Source: Meiothermus sp. QL-1 (GTDB lineage Bacteria > Deinococcota > Deinococci > Deinococcales > Thermaceae). Taken from it: a stretch of DNA of 64,000 bases. Positions 40,807 to 51,182 of this stretch are shown here, piece after piece (the first letter of the stretch is position 1; each line of letters begins with the position of its first letter). The notes beneath the pieces were generated by a model, which saw only the letters and a list, made by a program, of their open reading frames with translations, was not told where the DNA came from and did no database searches. Location: positions 117,521 to 181,520 of the forward strand of contig NZ_QQSV01000004.1 of NCBI RefSeq assembly GCF_003351145.1, written 5' to 3'. The translations under genes were made by a program, and so were the position numbers.

Positions 40807-42451
40807 GCTCCTGGACGAGATGGGCGTGACCTACAAGTCGCACGCCAGCACGCTAGAGGAAGACACCGCCCAAGCCGTCAAGGAACTCATCGGCGAACAG
40901 CGTGTGGCCGAGGCGGCCCGCCGGGCTGAGGAGGCCCGCAAAGCCATCCCCCGCCGCCCACCGGTGGTGGTGATTATGGGCCACGTGGACCACGGTAAGA
41001 CCAGCCTGCTGGACTACCTGCGCAAAAGCCGCATCGCCGAGAAGGAGGCTGGCGGCATCACCCAGCACGTGGGGGCCTTTGAGGTCAAAACCGAAGGCGG
41101 CACGGTGGTCTTCATCGACACCCCGGGCCACGAGGCCTTCACCACCATCCGCCAGCGCGGGGCCAAGGTGGCCGATATTGCGGTAATTGTGATTGCCGCG
41201 ACGGAAGGGGTTATGCCCCAGACCAAAGAGGCCATCGCCCACGCCAAAGCCGCAGGGGCCAAGATCATCTACGCTGCCAACAAGATGGACCTGCCCGGGG
41301 CCGACCTCAACCGGGTTTATCAGGACCTGATGCAGCTGGGTATCGTCCCGGTGGCCTATGGGGGGGACGCCGAGGTGCTGCCGATATCGGCCAAAACCGG
41401 CCAGGGCGTCCCCGAGCTTTTGGAGACCATCTTGCTCATGGCCGAGCTGGAGGACCTGCGGGCCGACCCCAAGGCCGAGGCCCAGGGGGTGATCCTGGAG
41501 TCGCGCATGGACAAGCAGGCTGGGGTACTGGTGAGCCTGCTGGTGCAGCAGGGCACCCTGCGGGTGGGTGACTATGTGGTGGCGGGGGAGCACTGGGGCA
41601 AGATCCGGGCCATGTCGGATGCCGACGGCAAGCGGCGGAACGAGGCCGGCCCCGGCAGCGCGGTGCAGGTGCTGGGCTTTTCCGAGCTGCCCACCGCTGG
41701 GGAGACCTTTACCTGGGTACCCGACCAGGTAGCGGCCAAGGAGATCACCGAGGAGCGGGTAGAGGAGCGCCAGGCCAGACGCCAGGCTGAGACCAGCCGG
41801 GTGCGCAACCTAGCCGACCTGATGCGGCGAATGCGCGAGGATGAACGGGAAATCAACCTGATTCTCCGGGCCGACACCCAAGGCTCCCTGGAGGCCATCC
41901 AGAACATCCTGGCCAAGGAGTCAAACGAGAAGGTGCGCATAAACATCCTGCTGGCCGCGGTGGGGGCCCCCAGCGAATCGGACGTGCTGCTGGCCTCTAC
42001 TGCGGAGGGGGCCATCCTCTCTTTCAACGTGAATCCCAGCGGCTCGGTGCGGAAGATGGCCGAGCAAAAGGGGGTACCCCTGCAAAGCTTCCGCATCATC
42101 TACGAGCTCATCGACGAGATTCGCCGGATGGTCAAGGGGCAACAGGAGCCGGTCTTCAAGGAAGAGGTTCTGGGTACGGCCGAGGTGCGGGCCATCTTCC
42201 GGCTCTCCCGGGGAACCGTGGCGGGGTGCATGGTAACTTCGGGGAAGATCACCCGCAGCGCGGACATCCGGGTGCTGCGCAAGGGCAAGGAAATCTGGCG
42301 CGGCAAGATCGAGAGCCTGAAGCGCCTCAAGGACGATGTGCGCGAGGTGAGCCAGGGGTTCGAGTGCGGGGTGATGCTCGAGGGCTTCGCCGACTTCCAG
42401 GAAGGGGATATCCTGGAGGCGAGCCAGCAGGTTGAGGTCACGGCGGGGTAG
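40742..42451 (+). CDS. infB: Translation initiation factor IF-2
   Basis: A 569-residue IF-2 of the short kind seen in Thermus-type bacteria. It has an N-terminal IF2_N domain ([21 protein letters not shown]), then the GTPase with G1 [10 protein letters not shown]3 DTPGHEAF, G4 NKMD, and C-terminal domains II, C1 and C2. The ATG at 40742 follows AAAGGAGGTG. The frame continues upstream inside ylxR without homology. Confidence 0.97.
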   Translation: MAKIRIYQLAKELGMNNEELLKLLDEMGVTYKSHASTLEEDTAQAVKELIGEQRVAEAARRAEEARKAIPRRPPVVVIMGHVDHGKTSLLDYLRKSRIAEKEAGGITQHVGAFEVKTEGGTVVFIDTPGHEAFTTIRQRGAKVADIAVIVIAATEGVMPQTKEAIAHAKAAGAKIIYAANKMDLPGADLNRVYQDLMQLGIVPVAYGGDAEVLPISAKTGQGVPELLETILLMAELEDLRADPKAEAQGVILESRMDKQAGVLVSLLVQQGTLRVGDYVVAGEHWGKIRAMSDADGKRRNEAGPGSAVQVLGFSELPTAGETFTWVPDQVAAKEITEERVEERQARRQAETSRVRNLADLMRRMREDEREINLILRADTQGSLEAIQNILAKESNEKVRINILLAAVGAPSESDVLLASTAEGAILSFNVNPSGSVRKMAEQKGVPLQSFRIIYELIDEIRRMVKGQQEPVFKEEVLGTAEVRAIFRLSRGTVAGCMVTSGKITRSADIRVLRKGKEIWRGKIESLKRLKDDVREVSQGFECGVMLEGFADFQEGDILEASQQVEVTAG

Positions 42452-42454
42452 GGG

Positions 42455-42754
42455 ATGTCTTTGCGCGGGCTGGCCCTGGCTGCCCTGGCCCTTTTAGCCT
42501 TGGGCCCGGGGCTTTGGGGGTTTGCGCGAAAAGCCAGCCCCGGCGAAGCGGGCCTGAGCCCGGTCTCCCTGCCCCAGCCGGTGCTCGAGGCCAAACCCAA
42601 GCCAGCCCAGCAGGGCGCCCCCGCCCCGCTGGGCGGCCTCCTCGCCCCACCGCCGGCCCAACGGCCCTCCCCAAAGCTCCAAAGCAGCCCGCCCACCCTG
42701 CCTGCCCGGCCCCTGTACCTCCTATACCGGCGATTGCAAACCGACGGGGGCTAG
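42455..42754 (+). CDS. Small proline-rich single-pass membrane protein
   Basis: A 99-residue product starting three bases after the infB stop. An N-terminal hydrophobic segment (LALAALALLALGPGLWGFA) acts as signal or anchor, followed by a low-complexity Pro/Ala/Leu region and a basic C-terminus (PLYLLYRRLQTDGG). I recognise no family. Its position between infB and secDF, with tight spacing, favours a real translated gene, but high GC makes chance frames common. Confidence 0.5.
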   Translation: MSLRGLALAALALLALGPGLWGFARKASPGEAGLSPVSLPQPVLEAKPKPAQQGAPAPLGGLLAPPPAQRPSPKLQSSPPTLPARPLYLLYRRLQTDGG

Positions 42755-42816
42755 GGGCAAGGCCTTCCCAAGCCGGCCTTTAGACCCAAGCCCTCCTTGC
42801 TGAATCAGGTACGCAT

Positions 42817-45084
42817 ATGAACCGCCGTTGGAAAGCCATCTTCCTCATCGCCCTTTTTCTAGCCGCCCTGGTGGGCCTCTTCCGCCCCTGGGAGCCGCGC
42901 AACCCCCAAAACGCCCTTCTGCCCCGGGATGGGCTGATCCGCCTGGGGCTCGACCTGCAGGGGGGGCTGCGCATTACCCTGCAGGCCGTGGGCCAGAGCG
43001 CCGATGCCCAGACCGCCCGCAGCGAGATAGAGGTAGCCCGCACGGTCATCGAGAACCGGGTCAACGCCATCGGGGTGGCCGAGCCTTTGGTGCAGATCCA
43101 GGGCAGCGACCGCATCATCGTAGAGCTGCCCGGCCTGAGGCAGGACCAGCAACAACGGGCCCTGGACCTGATCGGACAAACTGCGCGGCTCGAGTTCCGC
43201 ATCGTGAACCCCGGGGCCAGCGGCCTCACCGTGGCCCAGATTAACGAACAACTGCGCAACTCGGGGCTTACAGGCTCAGCCCTGGCCGAGCGCCGGGCCG
43301 AACTGGAGAAGAACCTCTACAAGCTGGAAGACCTGGGCCCCCCCCTTCTTACCGGCACCGACCTGCGCACCGCCAGCGCCACCTTTGACCAGTTTGGCCG
43401 TCCGCAGGTCTCCATGGAGTTCACCCCCGAAGGGGCCAAGAAGTTCGAGGAGGTCACCCGGGCCAACGTAAACCGCCAGCTTGCGGTGGTGCTGGACGGC
43501 AAGGTCTACACCGCCCCGGTCATCCGCACCGCCATCGCCGGAGGCCAGGCGGTCATCGAGGGCCTGGGCAGCGTGCAGGAGGCCTCGGATATCGCGCTGG
43601 TGCTCCGCTCGGGCTCGCTGCCGGTGAAGCTCGAGGTCGCCGAAACCCGCGCCATCGGCCCCACCCTGGGCCAGGACGCCATCAGCGCCGGCATCCGGGC
43701 GGGGGCCATCGGGGCTGTGCTGCTCTTTGTGCTCCTCTTCGCTTACTACGGCTTCTGGATGGGGCTGGTGGCCGCCCTCGGCCTGCTCTACACCGCCGTG
43801 CTCCTCCTGGCGGCCATCTCCCTTTTGCAAGCCACCCTCACCCTGCCGGGCATCGCCGGGCTGATTCTCACCCTGGGGGCCGCCGTGGACGGCAACGTGC
43901 TCTCCTTTGAGCGCATCAAGGAAGAGCTGAAGCTGGGCAAGAAGTTCCGCCAGGCCATTCCGGGAGGCTTCTCCCACTCCATCGTCACCATCCTGGACGT
44001 GAACATGTGCCACCTCCTGGCTGCCGCCGCCCTCTACCAGTACAGCACCGGGCCGGTACGGGGCTTTGCGGTGATGCTGGCTTTGGGGGTGGTGACCTCG
44101 GTATTTTCCAACCTGGTCTTCAGCCGCTGGTTGCTGGAGACCATCGCCGAGCGGCGCGAGGTCCGCCCCCCCTACTGGCTCTGGGGCACCCGAATCGACT
44201 TCCTCAAGGCCAGCCGCTACGTGACCGCAGCCTCCCTGGGCCTGGCGGTGGTGGCGGCCGGGGTGGTCTTCGTGAAGGGCTTCAACTACGGCATCGACTT
44301 CACCGGGGGCACCGCCTTCACCATCCGGGTGCCCGAGAACGTGCGCGCCGAGCAGATTCGAAGCTTCCTGGACGGGGTAGGAATTGCTGAGATCCGGGGG
44401 GCTGAGTCGGTCATCACCTCGCTTTCCAGCGTCTCGGGCAACGAGTACTCGGTGCGGGTGCGCCAGGTGAGCGAGACCGAGCGGATTGAGCTGGAGAAAA
44501 AGTTCCAGGAAAGCCTCGGGGCCACGGTGCTCCAGTCCGAAACAGTGGGGCCGGCCATCGGGGCTGAGCTCAGGCGCAACACCATCTACGCGGTGCTGAT
44601 AGGCCTGGCGCTCATCCTCATCTACGTGGCCTTCCGCTTCGACTGGGTCTTCGGGGTGGCGAGCGTAATCGCGGTAGGGCACGACGTGGCCATCGTGGCC
44701 GGGATGTACAGCCTGCTAGGCCTCGAGTTCTCCATCCCCACCGTGGCGGTACTCCTGACCATTGTGGGCTTCTCCATCAACGACTCGGTGATTATCTCCG
44801 ACCGCATCCGGGAAAACCTGAGGCTCATGCGGGGTAAGACCTACTACGAGGTGGTGAACACCTCCATCAACCAAACCCTCTCCCGCACCCTCATGACCTC
44901 GCTCTCCACCATGCTGCCCATCCTGGCCCTCTTGTTCCTGGGAGGCCCGGTGCTGCGCGATTTCTCTCTGGCCATCTTCGTGGGCTTCATCGTGGGTACC
45001 TACTCGTCCATCTACGTGGTCTCGGCCCTGGTGGTCTGGTACAAGACCCGGGAGGCCCGCAGGGCCAAGCCCAAGGCCGCCTAA
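42817..45084 (+). CDS. secDF: Fused protein translocase subunit SecDF
   Basis: A 755-residue RND-type protein in which SecD and SecF are joined. The SecD half begins RWKAIFLIALFLAAL and has LGLDLQGGLRITL (P1 head) and an AAVDGNVLSFERIKEEL segment in transmembrane helix 4 with the conserved aspartate. The SecF half starts about residue 465, with FNYGIDFTGGTAF and, later, SINDSVIISDRIRENLRLMRG carrying the proton-path aspartate. It uses the proton gradient to pull secreted proteins outwards. Confidence 0.97.
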   Translation: MNRRWKAIFLIALFLAALVGLFRPWEPRNPQNALLPRDGLIRLGLDLQGGLRITLQAVGQSADAQTARSEIEVARTVIENRVNAIGVAEPLVQIQGSDRIIVELPGLRQDQQQRALDLIGQTARLEFRIVNPGASGLTVAQINEQLRNSGLTGSALAERRAELEKNLYKLEDLGPPLLTGTDLRTASATFDQFGRPQVSMEFTPEGAKKFEEVTRANVNRQLAVVLDGKVYTAPVIRTAIAGGQAVIEGLGSVQEASDIALVLRSGSLPVKLEVAETRAIGPTLGQDAISAGIRAGAIGAVLLFVLLFAYYGFWMGLVAALGLLYTAVLLLAAISLLQATLTLPGIAGLILTLGAAVDGNVLSFERIKEELKLGKKFRQAIPGGFSHSIVTILDVNMCHLLAAAALYQYSTGPVRGFAVMLALGVVTSVFSNLVFSRWLLETIAERREVRPPYWLWGTRIDFLKASRYVTAASLGLAVVAAGVVFVKGFNYGIDFTGGTAFTIRVPENVRAEQIRSFLDGVGIAEIRGAESVITSLSSVSGNEYSVRVRQVSETERIELEKKFQESLGATVLQSETVGPAIGAELRRNTIYAVLIGLALILIYVAFRFDWVFGVASVIAVGHDVAIVAGMYSLLGLEFSIPTVAVLLTIVGFSINDSVIISDRIRENLRLMRGKTYYEVVNTSINQTLSRTLMTSLSTMLPILALLFLGGPVLRDFSLAIFVGFIVGTYSSIYVVSALVVWYKTREARRAKPKAA

Positions 45085-45089
45085 TAGCC

Positions 45090-45110
45090 CTCCCCCCAGC
45101 CTGGGGGGAG
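45090..45110. terminator. Bidirectional terminator between secDF and guaA
   Basis: A near-perfect palindrome CTCCCCCCAG/CTGGGGGGAG lies between the convergent secDF and guaA stops. On the plus strand it is followed by GAGCTTTATT; the T-run is weak on either side. Confidence 0.6.
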
Positions 45111-45115
45111 GAGCT

Positions 45116-46642
45116 TTATTCCCACTCGATGGTGGCGGGCGGCTTGCTGGTGATGTCGTAGACCACCCGGCCTATCTCGGGCACCTGGCGGGTGATCCTG
45201 CGGGCCACCTGGTCCAGGAACTCCAAGGGCAGCCGGGCCCAGTCGGCGGTCATGAAGTCCACCGTGGTCACCGCCCTCAGGGCCAGCACGTACCCGTAGC
45301 TCCGCTCATCCCCTACCACCCCTACGCTTTGCAGGGGGGTGAGGATGGCCGCGGCCTGGGCCACCTGGTCGTACAGGTTCCACTCCCGCAGGGCCGAGAT
45401 GAAGATATCGTCGGCGCGGCGCAGGATATCTAGCCGCTCGGGCGTCACCTCGCCCAGGATGCGGATGGCCAGGCCGGGCCCCGGGAAGGGGTGGCGCAGC
45501 CGTATGGGCTCTGGCAGGCCCAGAAGCAAGGCCAGCTCCCGCACCTCGTCCTTGAAGAGGTAGCGGAAGGGCTCGAGCAGCTCGAACTCTAGGTCGGGAG
45601 GCAGCCCCCCCACGTTGTGGTGGCTTTTGATGTTGGCGCTGCCCTCGCCGCTGCCCGCCGACTCGATGACGTCGGGGTACAAAGTGCCCTGGGCCAGCCA
45701 GCGGTAGCCCTGGCCGGAAAGAGCCCGGGCCTCCCGCTCGAAGACCCGGATGAACTCCCGCCCCACCACCCGGCGCTTTTCCTCGGGGTCGGTGACCCCC
45801 TTGAGGGCTGAGAGGAACTGGGCCTGGGCCTCCACCACGCGCAAGGCCGGGCCCAAAGGCCGTAGGGCCTGCTCCACCTCCTGCCGCTCTCCAAGGCGCA
45901 GGAGGCCGTGGTCCACGAAGACCGCAGTCATCTGGTGGCCAAGGGCACGGTGGAGCAACAGCGCCAGGGTGGAGGAGTCTACCCCCCCCGAGACCGCCAG
46001 CAAAACCCGCTCCGTGCCCACCCGGGCCCGCACCTCAGAGATGAGGCCCTCCAGGGTGTGCTCGGGGGTCCAGTCTCGCCTCACGCCGGCCAGCTCCAAA
46101 AAGTTCTCCAGCACCTGCATGCCCTTGGGGCTGTGCACCACCTCGGGGTGAAACTGGACGCCAAAGGTGCGCCCGTCGGGGGCGGCGATGGCCGCTATGG
46201 GGTTCTCCTCGGTGCTGGCCACCACCTGCCAGCCCGGAGGCAGCTCGGTCACCGCATCGGAGTGGGACATCCACATCTGCACCTCGCCCGAGAGCCCCGC
46301 GAAGAGGGGCCCCTCATGCCGGGTGAGCAGGGCCTTGCCGTACTCCCGCCGCCCCGCCCGCTCCACCCGGCCGCCAAAGTGCTGGGCCAGGTACTGCATG
46401 CCGTAGCAGATGCCCAGCACCGGCCACCCCTGCTCCAGCACCCCCGGGGCGGGCCTGGGGCTTCGGGGGTCGAAGACCGAGGCCGGCCCACCGGAGAGGA
46501 TGATGGCCTCGGGGTTTTCGGCCTGGATACGCTCCAGGCTGGCGGTGCCCGGCAGGATGACCGAGTAGGCCCGCAGCTCCCGGATGCGGCGGGCGATAAG
46601 GCGGGTGTACTGCGAGCCAAAGTCGAGGATGACCACGCTCAT
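45116..46642 (-). CDS. guaA: GMP synthase (glutamine-hydrolysing)
   Basis: A 508-residue enzyme making GMP from XMP. The N-terminal class I amidotransferase domain has [10 protein letters not shown] (nucleophile) and [12 protein letters not shown]; the ATP pyrophosphatase P-loop is [15 protein letters not shown]; the C-terminal dimerisation domain ends [12 protein letters not shown]. Start ATG at 46640-46642 lies six bases after a TATGCT -10. The 265-codon frame extension upstream is antisense to another gene and is not real. Confidence 0.98.
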   Translation of the reverse strand: MSVVILDFGSQYTRLIARRIRELRAYSVILPGTASLERIQAENPEAIILSGGPASVFDPRSPRPAPGVLEQGWPVLGICYGMQYLAQHFGGRVERAGRREYGKALLTRHEGPLFAGLSGEVQMWMSHSDAVTELPPGWQVVASTEENPIAAIAAPDGRTFGVQFHPEVVHSPKGMQVLENFLELAGVRRDWTPEHTLEGLISEVRARVGTERVLLAVSGGVDSSTLALLLHRALGHQMTAVFVDHGLLRLGERQEVEQALRPLGPALRVVEAQAQFLSALKGVTDPEEKRRVVGREFIRVFEREARALSGQGYRWLAQGTLYPDVIESAGSGEGSANIKSHHNVGGLPPDLEFELLEPFRYLFKDEVRELALLLGLPEPIRLRHPFPGPGLAIRILGEVTPERLDILRRADDIFISALREWNLYDQVAQAAAILTPLQSVGVVGDERSYGYVLALRAVTTVDFMTADWARLPLEFLDQVARRITRQVPEIGRVVYDITSKPPATIEWE

Positions 46643-46648
46643 GCCGGT

Positions 46649-46677
46649 AGCATACGGTGGGCGCTGCGGTTCTCCAA
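46649..46677 (-). promoter_or_regulatory. Promoter of guaA (leaderless)
   Basis: On the minus strand -35 TTGGAG (46672-46677), 17-base spacer, -10 TATGCT (46649-46654), six bases before the ATG. Confidence 0.55.
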
Positions 46678-46683
46678 GGCCGC

Positions 46684-47706
46684 CTAGCGCAGGGCAATGG
46701 TCACACCGCCCGGGTGGGGCACCTCGATCAGGGACTCCACCGGTGGGCGTCCAGCCACCAGGACGCGAATCCGGTAAACCCCTGGCTTGTCGAAGACCAC
46801 GGCGCCAGGCACCTCGGCCAGCTCGCTGCCCAGCGGCATCCTGGAGCCCTCGGGGGCCTCCAGCACCACGATGCGGGCCCGAGCGCCGGGGGGCTCGAGG
46901 CGAAACTCCACCGGGTACTGGGTGGGCTGGGCGGACGGCGCAGTCTGCCCTCGCCACCAAAGCCCCAGGCCCAGAAGCAGGGGCAGAGGAAGCAGCCAAA
47001 GCCAGCGCCGGCGGGCGGGGCGGGGTGGGGGGGGCTCGAGCCGCTCTTCCTCTTCCACGCGGATCCGCTTGGGCGGAGGAACATCCGGCAACCTCTCCAG
47101 GGGTTCGGCGACCTCTACCACCGGCAAAGCCGCCGAGACAGGAGGCAGTTCGGCCGTTGCCGCCTCGAGCGCCGCCCGCAAAGCCCCCGCCTCGAGCTGC
47201 CCTGTGGCATACCCTTCCAGCGCCTCCCGCCAAGGTAGGGCGGGGTAAAGCTCCCCTGCCATCGCTCGCACCGTCTGCAAAAACCCGCCGTAGTCCCAGC
47301 GCCGCCCGGGGTGGGGCACCCCCACCCCCGCCAACCATACCCGGCTGCCCCGGGTAAAAAGCAGCTCGGGGCAGATGTATCCTATCGGGATATCCTGGGC
47401 TCGAGCCCCCTCCAACACCTCGAGCAACTGCCGCACCCACCGCACCAGCCGCGCCGGTTCCACCTGGCCTGAAAGCCAGACTGCCTGCACGGCCCCCGCT
47501 GGCACCTCCGCCACCCAGGTAGCCTCCAGGGCATCCACCCAGGGCAGGGCATGGGCCAGCGGCAGCTTCGGTGGGGTACCGTCAAGCGGGCGGAAGGCCA
47601 GCACCTCTAGGCCCGTGCGCGTATCCTGGCCCTCCCAGACCTCTACCCCGCTTTCTTCCAGCAACCCCAAGCGGCCCCGCAACCAGTAGTGGCCCAGGGT
47701 TTCCAT
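46684..47706 (-). CDS. Degenerate kinase-like membrane protein with C-terminal exported domain
   Basis: A 340-residue protein. The N-terminal 190 residues look like a worn serine/threonine-kinase fold: [34 protein letters not shown] resembles the glycine loop and beta-3 region, but the glycine-rich loop, the VALK lysine, and HRD and DFG motifs are missing. A basic, proline-rich linker leads to one transmembrane helix ([17 protein letters not shown], about 240-256). The last 80 residues ([16 protein letters not shown] ... GGVTIALR) resemble a PEGA-type beta domain. A TATACT box lies seven bases before the ATG. Catalytic activity is not expected; a pseudokinase sensor is my best guess. Confidence 0.5.
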   Translation of the reverse strand: METLGHYWLRGRLGLLEESGVEVWEGQDTRTGLEVLAFRPLDGTPPKLPLAHALPWVDALEATWVAEVPAGAVQAVWLSGQVEPARLVRWVRQLLEVLEGARAQDIPIGYICPELLFTRGSRVWLAGVGVPHPGRRWDYGGFLQTVRAMAGELYPALPWREALEGYATGQLEAGALRAALEAATAELPPVSAALPVVEVAEPLERLPDVPPPKRIRVEEEERLEPPPPRPARRRWLWLLPLPLLLGLGLWWRGQTAPSAQPTQYPVEFRLEPPGARARIVVLEAPEGSRMPLGSELAEVPGAVVFDKPGVYRIRVLVAGRPPVESLIEVPHPGGVTIALR

Positions 47707-47713
47707 AGGGCGC

Positions 47714-47719
47714 AGTATA
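47714..47719 (-). promoter_or_regulatory. -10 element for the kinase-like gene
   Basis: TATACT on the minus strand, seven bases before the ATG at 47706; no -35 seen. Confidence 0.45.
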
Positions 47720-47729
47720 AGGCGCGCAC

Positions 47730-48293
47730 TTAAGCCTTTTTTGAGGCCGCCGCCCCAAGCCCCTCCTCCAGGGCCAGGGCCTGCTCCAAGGCAGCCTCCA
47801 AAGCCCCGGACGGAAGCTCGGGCAGCAGCTCCAGGACCAACCCCCCCAAATCGTGCAGCAGGGCCTTCACCTCGGGGCCGGTCCAGCGCAGATAGGCCTC
47901 AAAAGCCCAGTCGGGCATGCCTTCTGGGACCAAACTATTCCAGGGCTGGAAGAAGACCTGCTTCCGCGCCCAAAGGGCTACCACCCCGCTGGCATACGCG
48001 TCTTCCTGGAGGCTCAGGTGGCGCCTCAGGGAGGGAAAAAGGGGCTCCCGAGGCAGCTCGAGCCCCGCCAGCCAGTCCAGCTCCTCCACCATAAAAGCCA
48101 GCAGGTTCACCCACACCAACCGGTGGGGCTGGGGTCCAAGGAGCAGCAGGCGACCCCCCAGGGCCAGGTCCGCCTCGAGCAGGTGTCTCTTTTGCCCCAA
48201 CCAGCGCAGAAAGACCCGCCGGGGAACCCGCCCCTGCTGCAACCGGCGCAGGAAGGCCGGCTCGGCCGGGCGTCCAACCCGCAGCTCCAGCAC
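47730..48293 (-). CDS. TenA/heme-oxygenase-fold-like protein
   Basis: A 187-residue, mostly helical protein. The stretch LQEDAYASGVVALWARKQVFFQPWNSL, then WAFEAYLRWTGPEVKALLHDLGG and a terminal ALEQALALEEGLG recall the TenA/PqqC fold in both spacing and order. The TenA active-site cysteine is not present, so thiaminase activity is not expected. It follows the tiny membrane protein gene by 44 bases on the same strand as tkt. Confidence 0.45.
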   Translation of the reverse strand: MLELRVGRPAEPAFLRRLQQGRVPRRVFLRWLGQKRHLLEADLALGGRLLLLGPQPHRLVWVNLLAFMVEELDWLAGLELPREPLFPSLRRHLSLQEDAYASGVVALWARKQVFFQPWNSLVPEGMPDWAFEAYLRWTGPEVKALLHDLGGLVLELLPELPSGALEAALEQALALEEGLGAAASKKA

Positions 48294-48337
48294 ACCCCCA
48301 TCCTGCCGCCAAACCCGAAGGGCGGGTGTGCCGGGTG

Positions 48338-48526
48338 CTAAGATTGGAACAGGCTGAAAAGCCCCCCAAGGGCCAAGGCCAGCGCCACCCCCCAGAAGAT
48401 CCAGGCGGTGCGCTTTTGGGCTGCCCCCTGGGCGGCCAGCAACCAGACCAGGAGCCCCACAAGGGCTGCTCCCAGGGCCAGGGCAAACAGGAGCGGCGAC
48501 AGGTTGGCCAAAACAGCGCCGAACAT
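48338..48526 (-). CDS. 62-residue two-helix membrane protein
   Basis: The ATG directly abuts the tkt stop codon with no gap. The product has two hydrophobic helices (about residues 5-31 and 41-60) separated by AAQGAAQKRT. No family is recognised. The abutting position and tandem orientation suggest it is translated with tkt. Confidence 0.55.
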   Translation of the reverse strand: MFGAVLANLSPLLFALALGAALVGLLVWLLAAQGAAQKRTAWIFWGVALALALGGLFSLFQS

Positions 48527-50485
48527 CTACACCCCCAGCATAGCTCGAGCCTCAGCGGCCACCCGCTCCGGGGTAAAGCCCAGCCGCGAATACACATCGG
48601 CATAGGGGGCGCTGGCCCCGAAGCGGTCTAGGGCCAGCACACGCTGGGCATAACGCTCCCAGCCCAGGCTGGCCCCGGCCTCCACCGCCAGGGTGGGCAG
48701 CCCCTGGGGCAAAACGGCCTCGCGGTAGGTCTTGGGTTGGGCCTCGAAGGCCTCCCAACAGGGCAGGGAGACCACCCGTACCGCTATACCCTGGGCCAGC
48801 AAAAGCCGGCTGGCCTCGAGGACCAAAGCCACCTCAGAGCCGGTGGCCACGAGGGTCGCCTGGGCCCCTGGGGCCTCGAGCAAGACGTACCCGCCCCGCT
48901 CCACCCCCTCGGGCCGCACCCCCTCCAGCACCGGCACCGCCTGGCGGGTCAGAATGAGGGCGGTGGGCCCCTCGGTGCGCTCCAGGGCCATCTTCCAGGC
49001 CGCTGCGGTCTCGTTGGCATCCGCAGGGCGAATTACCCACAGGTTGGGCATGGCCCGCAGGCTCATCAGGTGCTCCACCGGCTGGTGGGTGGGGCCGTCC
49101 TCCCCCACTGCGATGGAGTCATGGGTGAAGACGAAAATCGTGGGCACCCCCATCAGGGCCGCCAGCCGGATGGCCGGGCGCATGTAATCCGAGAAGACCA
49201 GGAAGGTCCCCCCATACGGCCGCAGGGCGCGGCTCAGGGCTATGCCGTTCATAATGGCCCCCATGGCATGCTCGCGCACCCCATAGCGAACGTAGCGGCC
49301 CGAAGGGTTGTCGCGGGTAAAATCGGCCATCTCGGGGGTGCGGGTGTTGTTGGAAGGGGTCAGGTCGGCCGAGCCGCCCAAAAGCTCAGGCAGCAGCGGC
49401 ACCAGTCTTTCCAGCACCTTCCCAGAAGCCGCACGGGTGGCAAGCCTCTCCCCCGGGTTGAAGGCCGGCAGGCTAGCCGCCCAGCCCTGGGGTAGCTTTT
49501 GCGCAAGCCTGCGCTGAAATTCGGCTGCCTTCTGGGGGTGGGCAGCGGCAAAGGCCTCGAAGCAAGCCTGCCATTCGGCCTGTGCCTGCTTTCCTCGCTC
49601 TGCAACCCGGCGGAAGTCGGCATAGACCTCCTCAGGTATCACAAAGGGGGGATGAGGCCAGCCCAGGTTAGCCCGGGTGGCCGCCACCTTTTCAGGGCCC
49701 ATGGCATCGGAGTGGGCCTTGGCCTGTCCGGCCAGGGGCGAACCGTAGCCTATGATCGAGCGAACCATAATCAAGCTGGGACGGGAATCGGCCAGGGCCT
49801 GGCGCAACGCCGCCCGGATTGCCTCTAGGTCCTCCCCGTCAACCTCCCCCACCACATGCCAGCCGTAGGCCTCATAGCGCTTCCGAACATCTTCGGTAAA
49901 AGCCAGGCTGGTGCTGCCGTCGATGGTGACCTGGTTGTCGTCGTATAGAACGATAAGCCGGCCAAGGCCCAGGTGTCCTGCCAGCGAGCTGGCCTCGGCG
50001 CTCACCCCCTCCATCAGATCGCCGTCGGAAGCAATCACGTACGTGTGGTGCGCGGCTATCTCCCCGAACTCGGCCACCAGCTTTCGCTCAGCCAGGGCTA
50101 TGCCCACGGCGGTAGCCAGGCCCTGGCCCAGGGGTCCAGTGGTCACCTCCACCCCTGGGGTGTGGCCGTACTCGGGGTGGCCCGGGGTCTTGGAGCCCCA
50201 CTGGCGAAAGCGCTTGAGCTCCTCCAGGGGCAGGTCGTAACCGGAAAGGTGTAGAAGGGCATAGAGGAGCATGGAGCCGTGACCAGCCGAGAGCACCAGG
50301 CGGTCTCGGGCCGGCCAGGTGGGGTCTAGGGGGTTGTGCCGCATGAACTCGGTCCAGAGAACATAGGCAGTCGGAGCCATGCCCATCGGCATTCCCGGAT
50401 GCCCCGAACGAGCCTGTTCCACCGCGTCCAAAGCCAGCATCCGAATAGCGTTGATGGAGACGAGGGCTGAAGGGGTCTGGGCCAT
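48527..50485 (-). CDS. tkt: Transketolase
   Basis: A 652-residue ThDP enzyme of the pentose phosphate pathway. It has the N-terminal [38 protein letters not shown], the ThDP motif beginning SDGDLMEG and the transketolase signature around [25 protein letters not shown] box lies eight bases before the ATG. It diverges from the cba operon. Confidence 0.97.
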   Translation of the reverse strand: MAQTPSALVSINAIRMLALDAVEQARSGHPGMPMGMAPTAYVLWTEFMRHNPLDPTWPARDRLVLSAGHGSMLLYALLHLSGYDLPLEELKRFRQWGSKTPGHPEYGHTPGVEVTTGPLGQGLATAVGIALAERKLVAEFGEIAAHHTYVIASDGDLMEGVSAEASSLAGHLGLGRLIVLYDDNQVTIDGSTSLAFTEDVRKRYEAYGWHVVGEVDGEDLEAIRAALRQALADSRPSLIMVRSIIGYGSPLAGQAKAHSDAMGPEKVAATRANLGWPHPPFVIPEEVYADFRRVAERGKQAQAEWQACFEAFAAAHPQKAAEFQRRLAQKLPQGWAASLPAFNPGERLATRAASGKVLERLVPLLPELLGGSADLTPSNNTRTPEMADFTRDNPSGRYVRYGVREHAMGAIMNGIALSRALRPYGGTFLVFSDYMRPAIRLAALMGVPTIFVFTHDSIAVGEDGPTHQPVEHLMSLRAMPNLWVIRPADANETAAAWKMALERTEGPTALILTRQAVPVLEGVRPEGVERGGYVLLEAPGAQATLVATGSEVALVLEASRLLLAQGIAVRVVSLPCWEAFEAQPKTYREAVLPQGLPTLAVEAGASLGWERYAQRVLALDRFGASAPYADVYSRLGFTPERVAAEARAMLGV

Positions 50486-50572
50486 ACCCGGTCATCATAA
50501 ACAATCCAGGACATTCTTCCCTAGGACACAAGTACTCTCACCCTCCTCTTAGACTCACCCCAAGGGGGCGCT

Positions 50573-50686
50573 ATGGAAGAAAAAGAGCAAAGACCCTTGG
50601 GGGCGGTTGTGGTGGTTGCGGTGGTGACCATCTTCATCCTGGCCTTCTGGCTCTTCCACTTCTTCATGCATCTTGCAAGGGGGTAA
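50573..50686 (+). CDS. cbaD: ba3-type cytochrome oxidase subunit IIa
   Basis: A 37-residue peptide starting MEEKEQRPLGAVVVVAVVT, one transmembrane helix with a Phe/Trp-rich end and a terminal ARG. Size, opening residues and position immediately before subunit II match the single-helix CbaD of the Thermus ba3 oxidase. ATG behind AAGGGGGCG; only three bases separate it from cbaB. It is too short for most gene finders. Confidence 0.85.
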   Translation: MEEKEQRPLGAVVVVAVVTIFILAFWLFHFFMHLARG

Positions 50687-50689
50687 ACC

Positions 50690-51172
50690 ATGGAGCACCA
50701 AGAACACGTCATCGAGCGATACGAGCGGGCCTGGATTTTCTTCGGTCTGGCGATGATCACGGCGTTCATCATCCTGGTGGGCTATTTGATGTTGACCATG
50801 GGCAACACCAACCCGGTTAGCGTGGGCCGCATCGACCCTACCAAGGTGCGCACCGAAGGCGACTTCGCCAACCCGCGAGTAGAGCAGGTGGGCAACGAGT
50901 ACGTGGCCTACATACAGGCCTTTTCGTTTGGCTACCTTCCCACCGAGATGCGCTTCAAGGCTGGGCGCAGGGTCACCTTCTACATTACCTCGCCCGACGT
51001 CCAGCACGGCTTCCAGGTAGAAAACACCAATATCAACGTGCAGGTGATTCCGGGCGAAATCGCTAAGGTAAGCTACACCTTCACCCGACCCGGCACCTAC
51101 CGCATCATCTGCAACGAGTACTGCGGCATCGGCCACGCTAGCATGTTGAGCCAGCTCATCGTAGAACCCTAA
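50690..51172 (+). CDS. cbaB: ba3-type cytochrome c oxidase subunit II (CuA)
   Basis: A 160-residue subunit with one N-terminal transmembrane helix (about 14-36) and an outer cupredoxin domain. CuA ligands are readable: His106 in DVQHGF, Cys141, Cys145, His149 and Met152 in CNEYCGIGHASM. It accepts electrons from cytochrome c and passes them to subunit I. Confidence 0.97.
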   Translation: MEHQEHVIERYERAWIFFGLAMITAFIILVGYLMLTMGNTNPVSVGRIDPTKVRTEGDFANPRVEQVGNEYVAYIQAFSFGYLPTEMRFKAGRRVTFYITSPDVQHGFQVENTNINVQVIPGEIAKVSYTFTRPGTYRIICNEYCGIGHASMLSQLIVEP

Positions 51173-51182
51173 AGGAGCACCT

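Noticed and set aside
46643..47440. An N-terminal extension of guaA by 265 codons
   Set aside because: The extension lacks homology and is rich in Gly, Ala and Arg. The guaA domain begins at [13 protein letters not shown], which has its own -10 six bases upstream.
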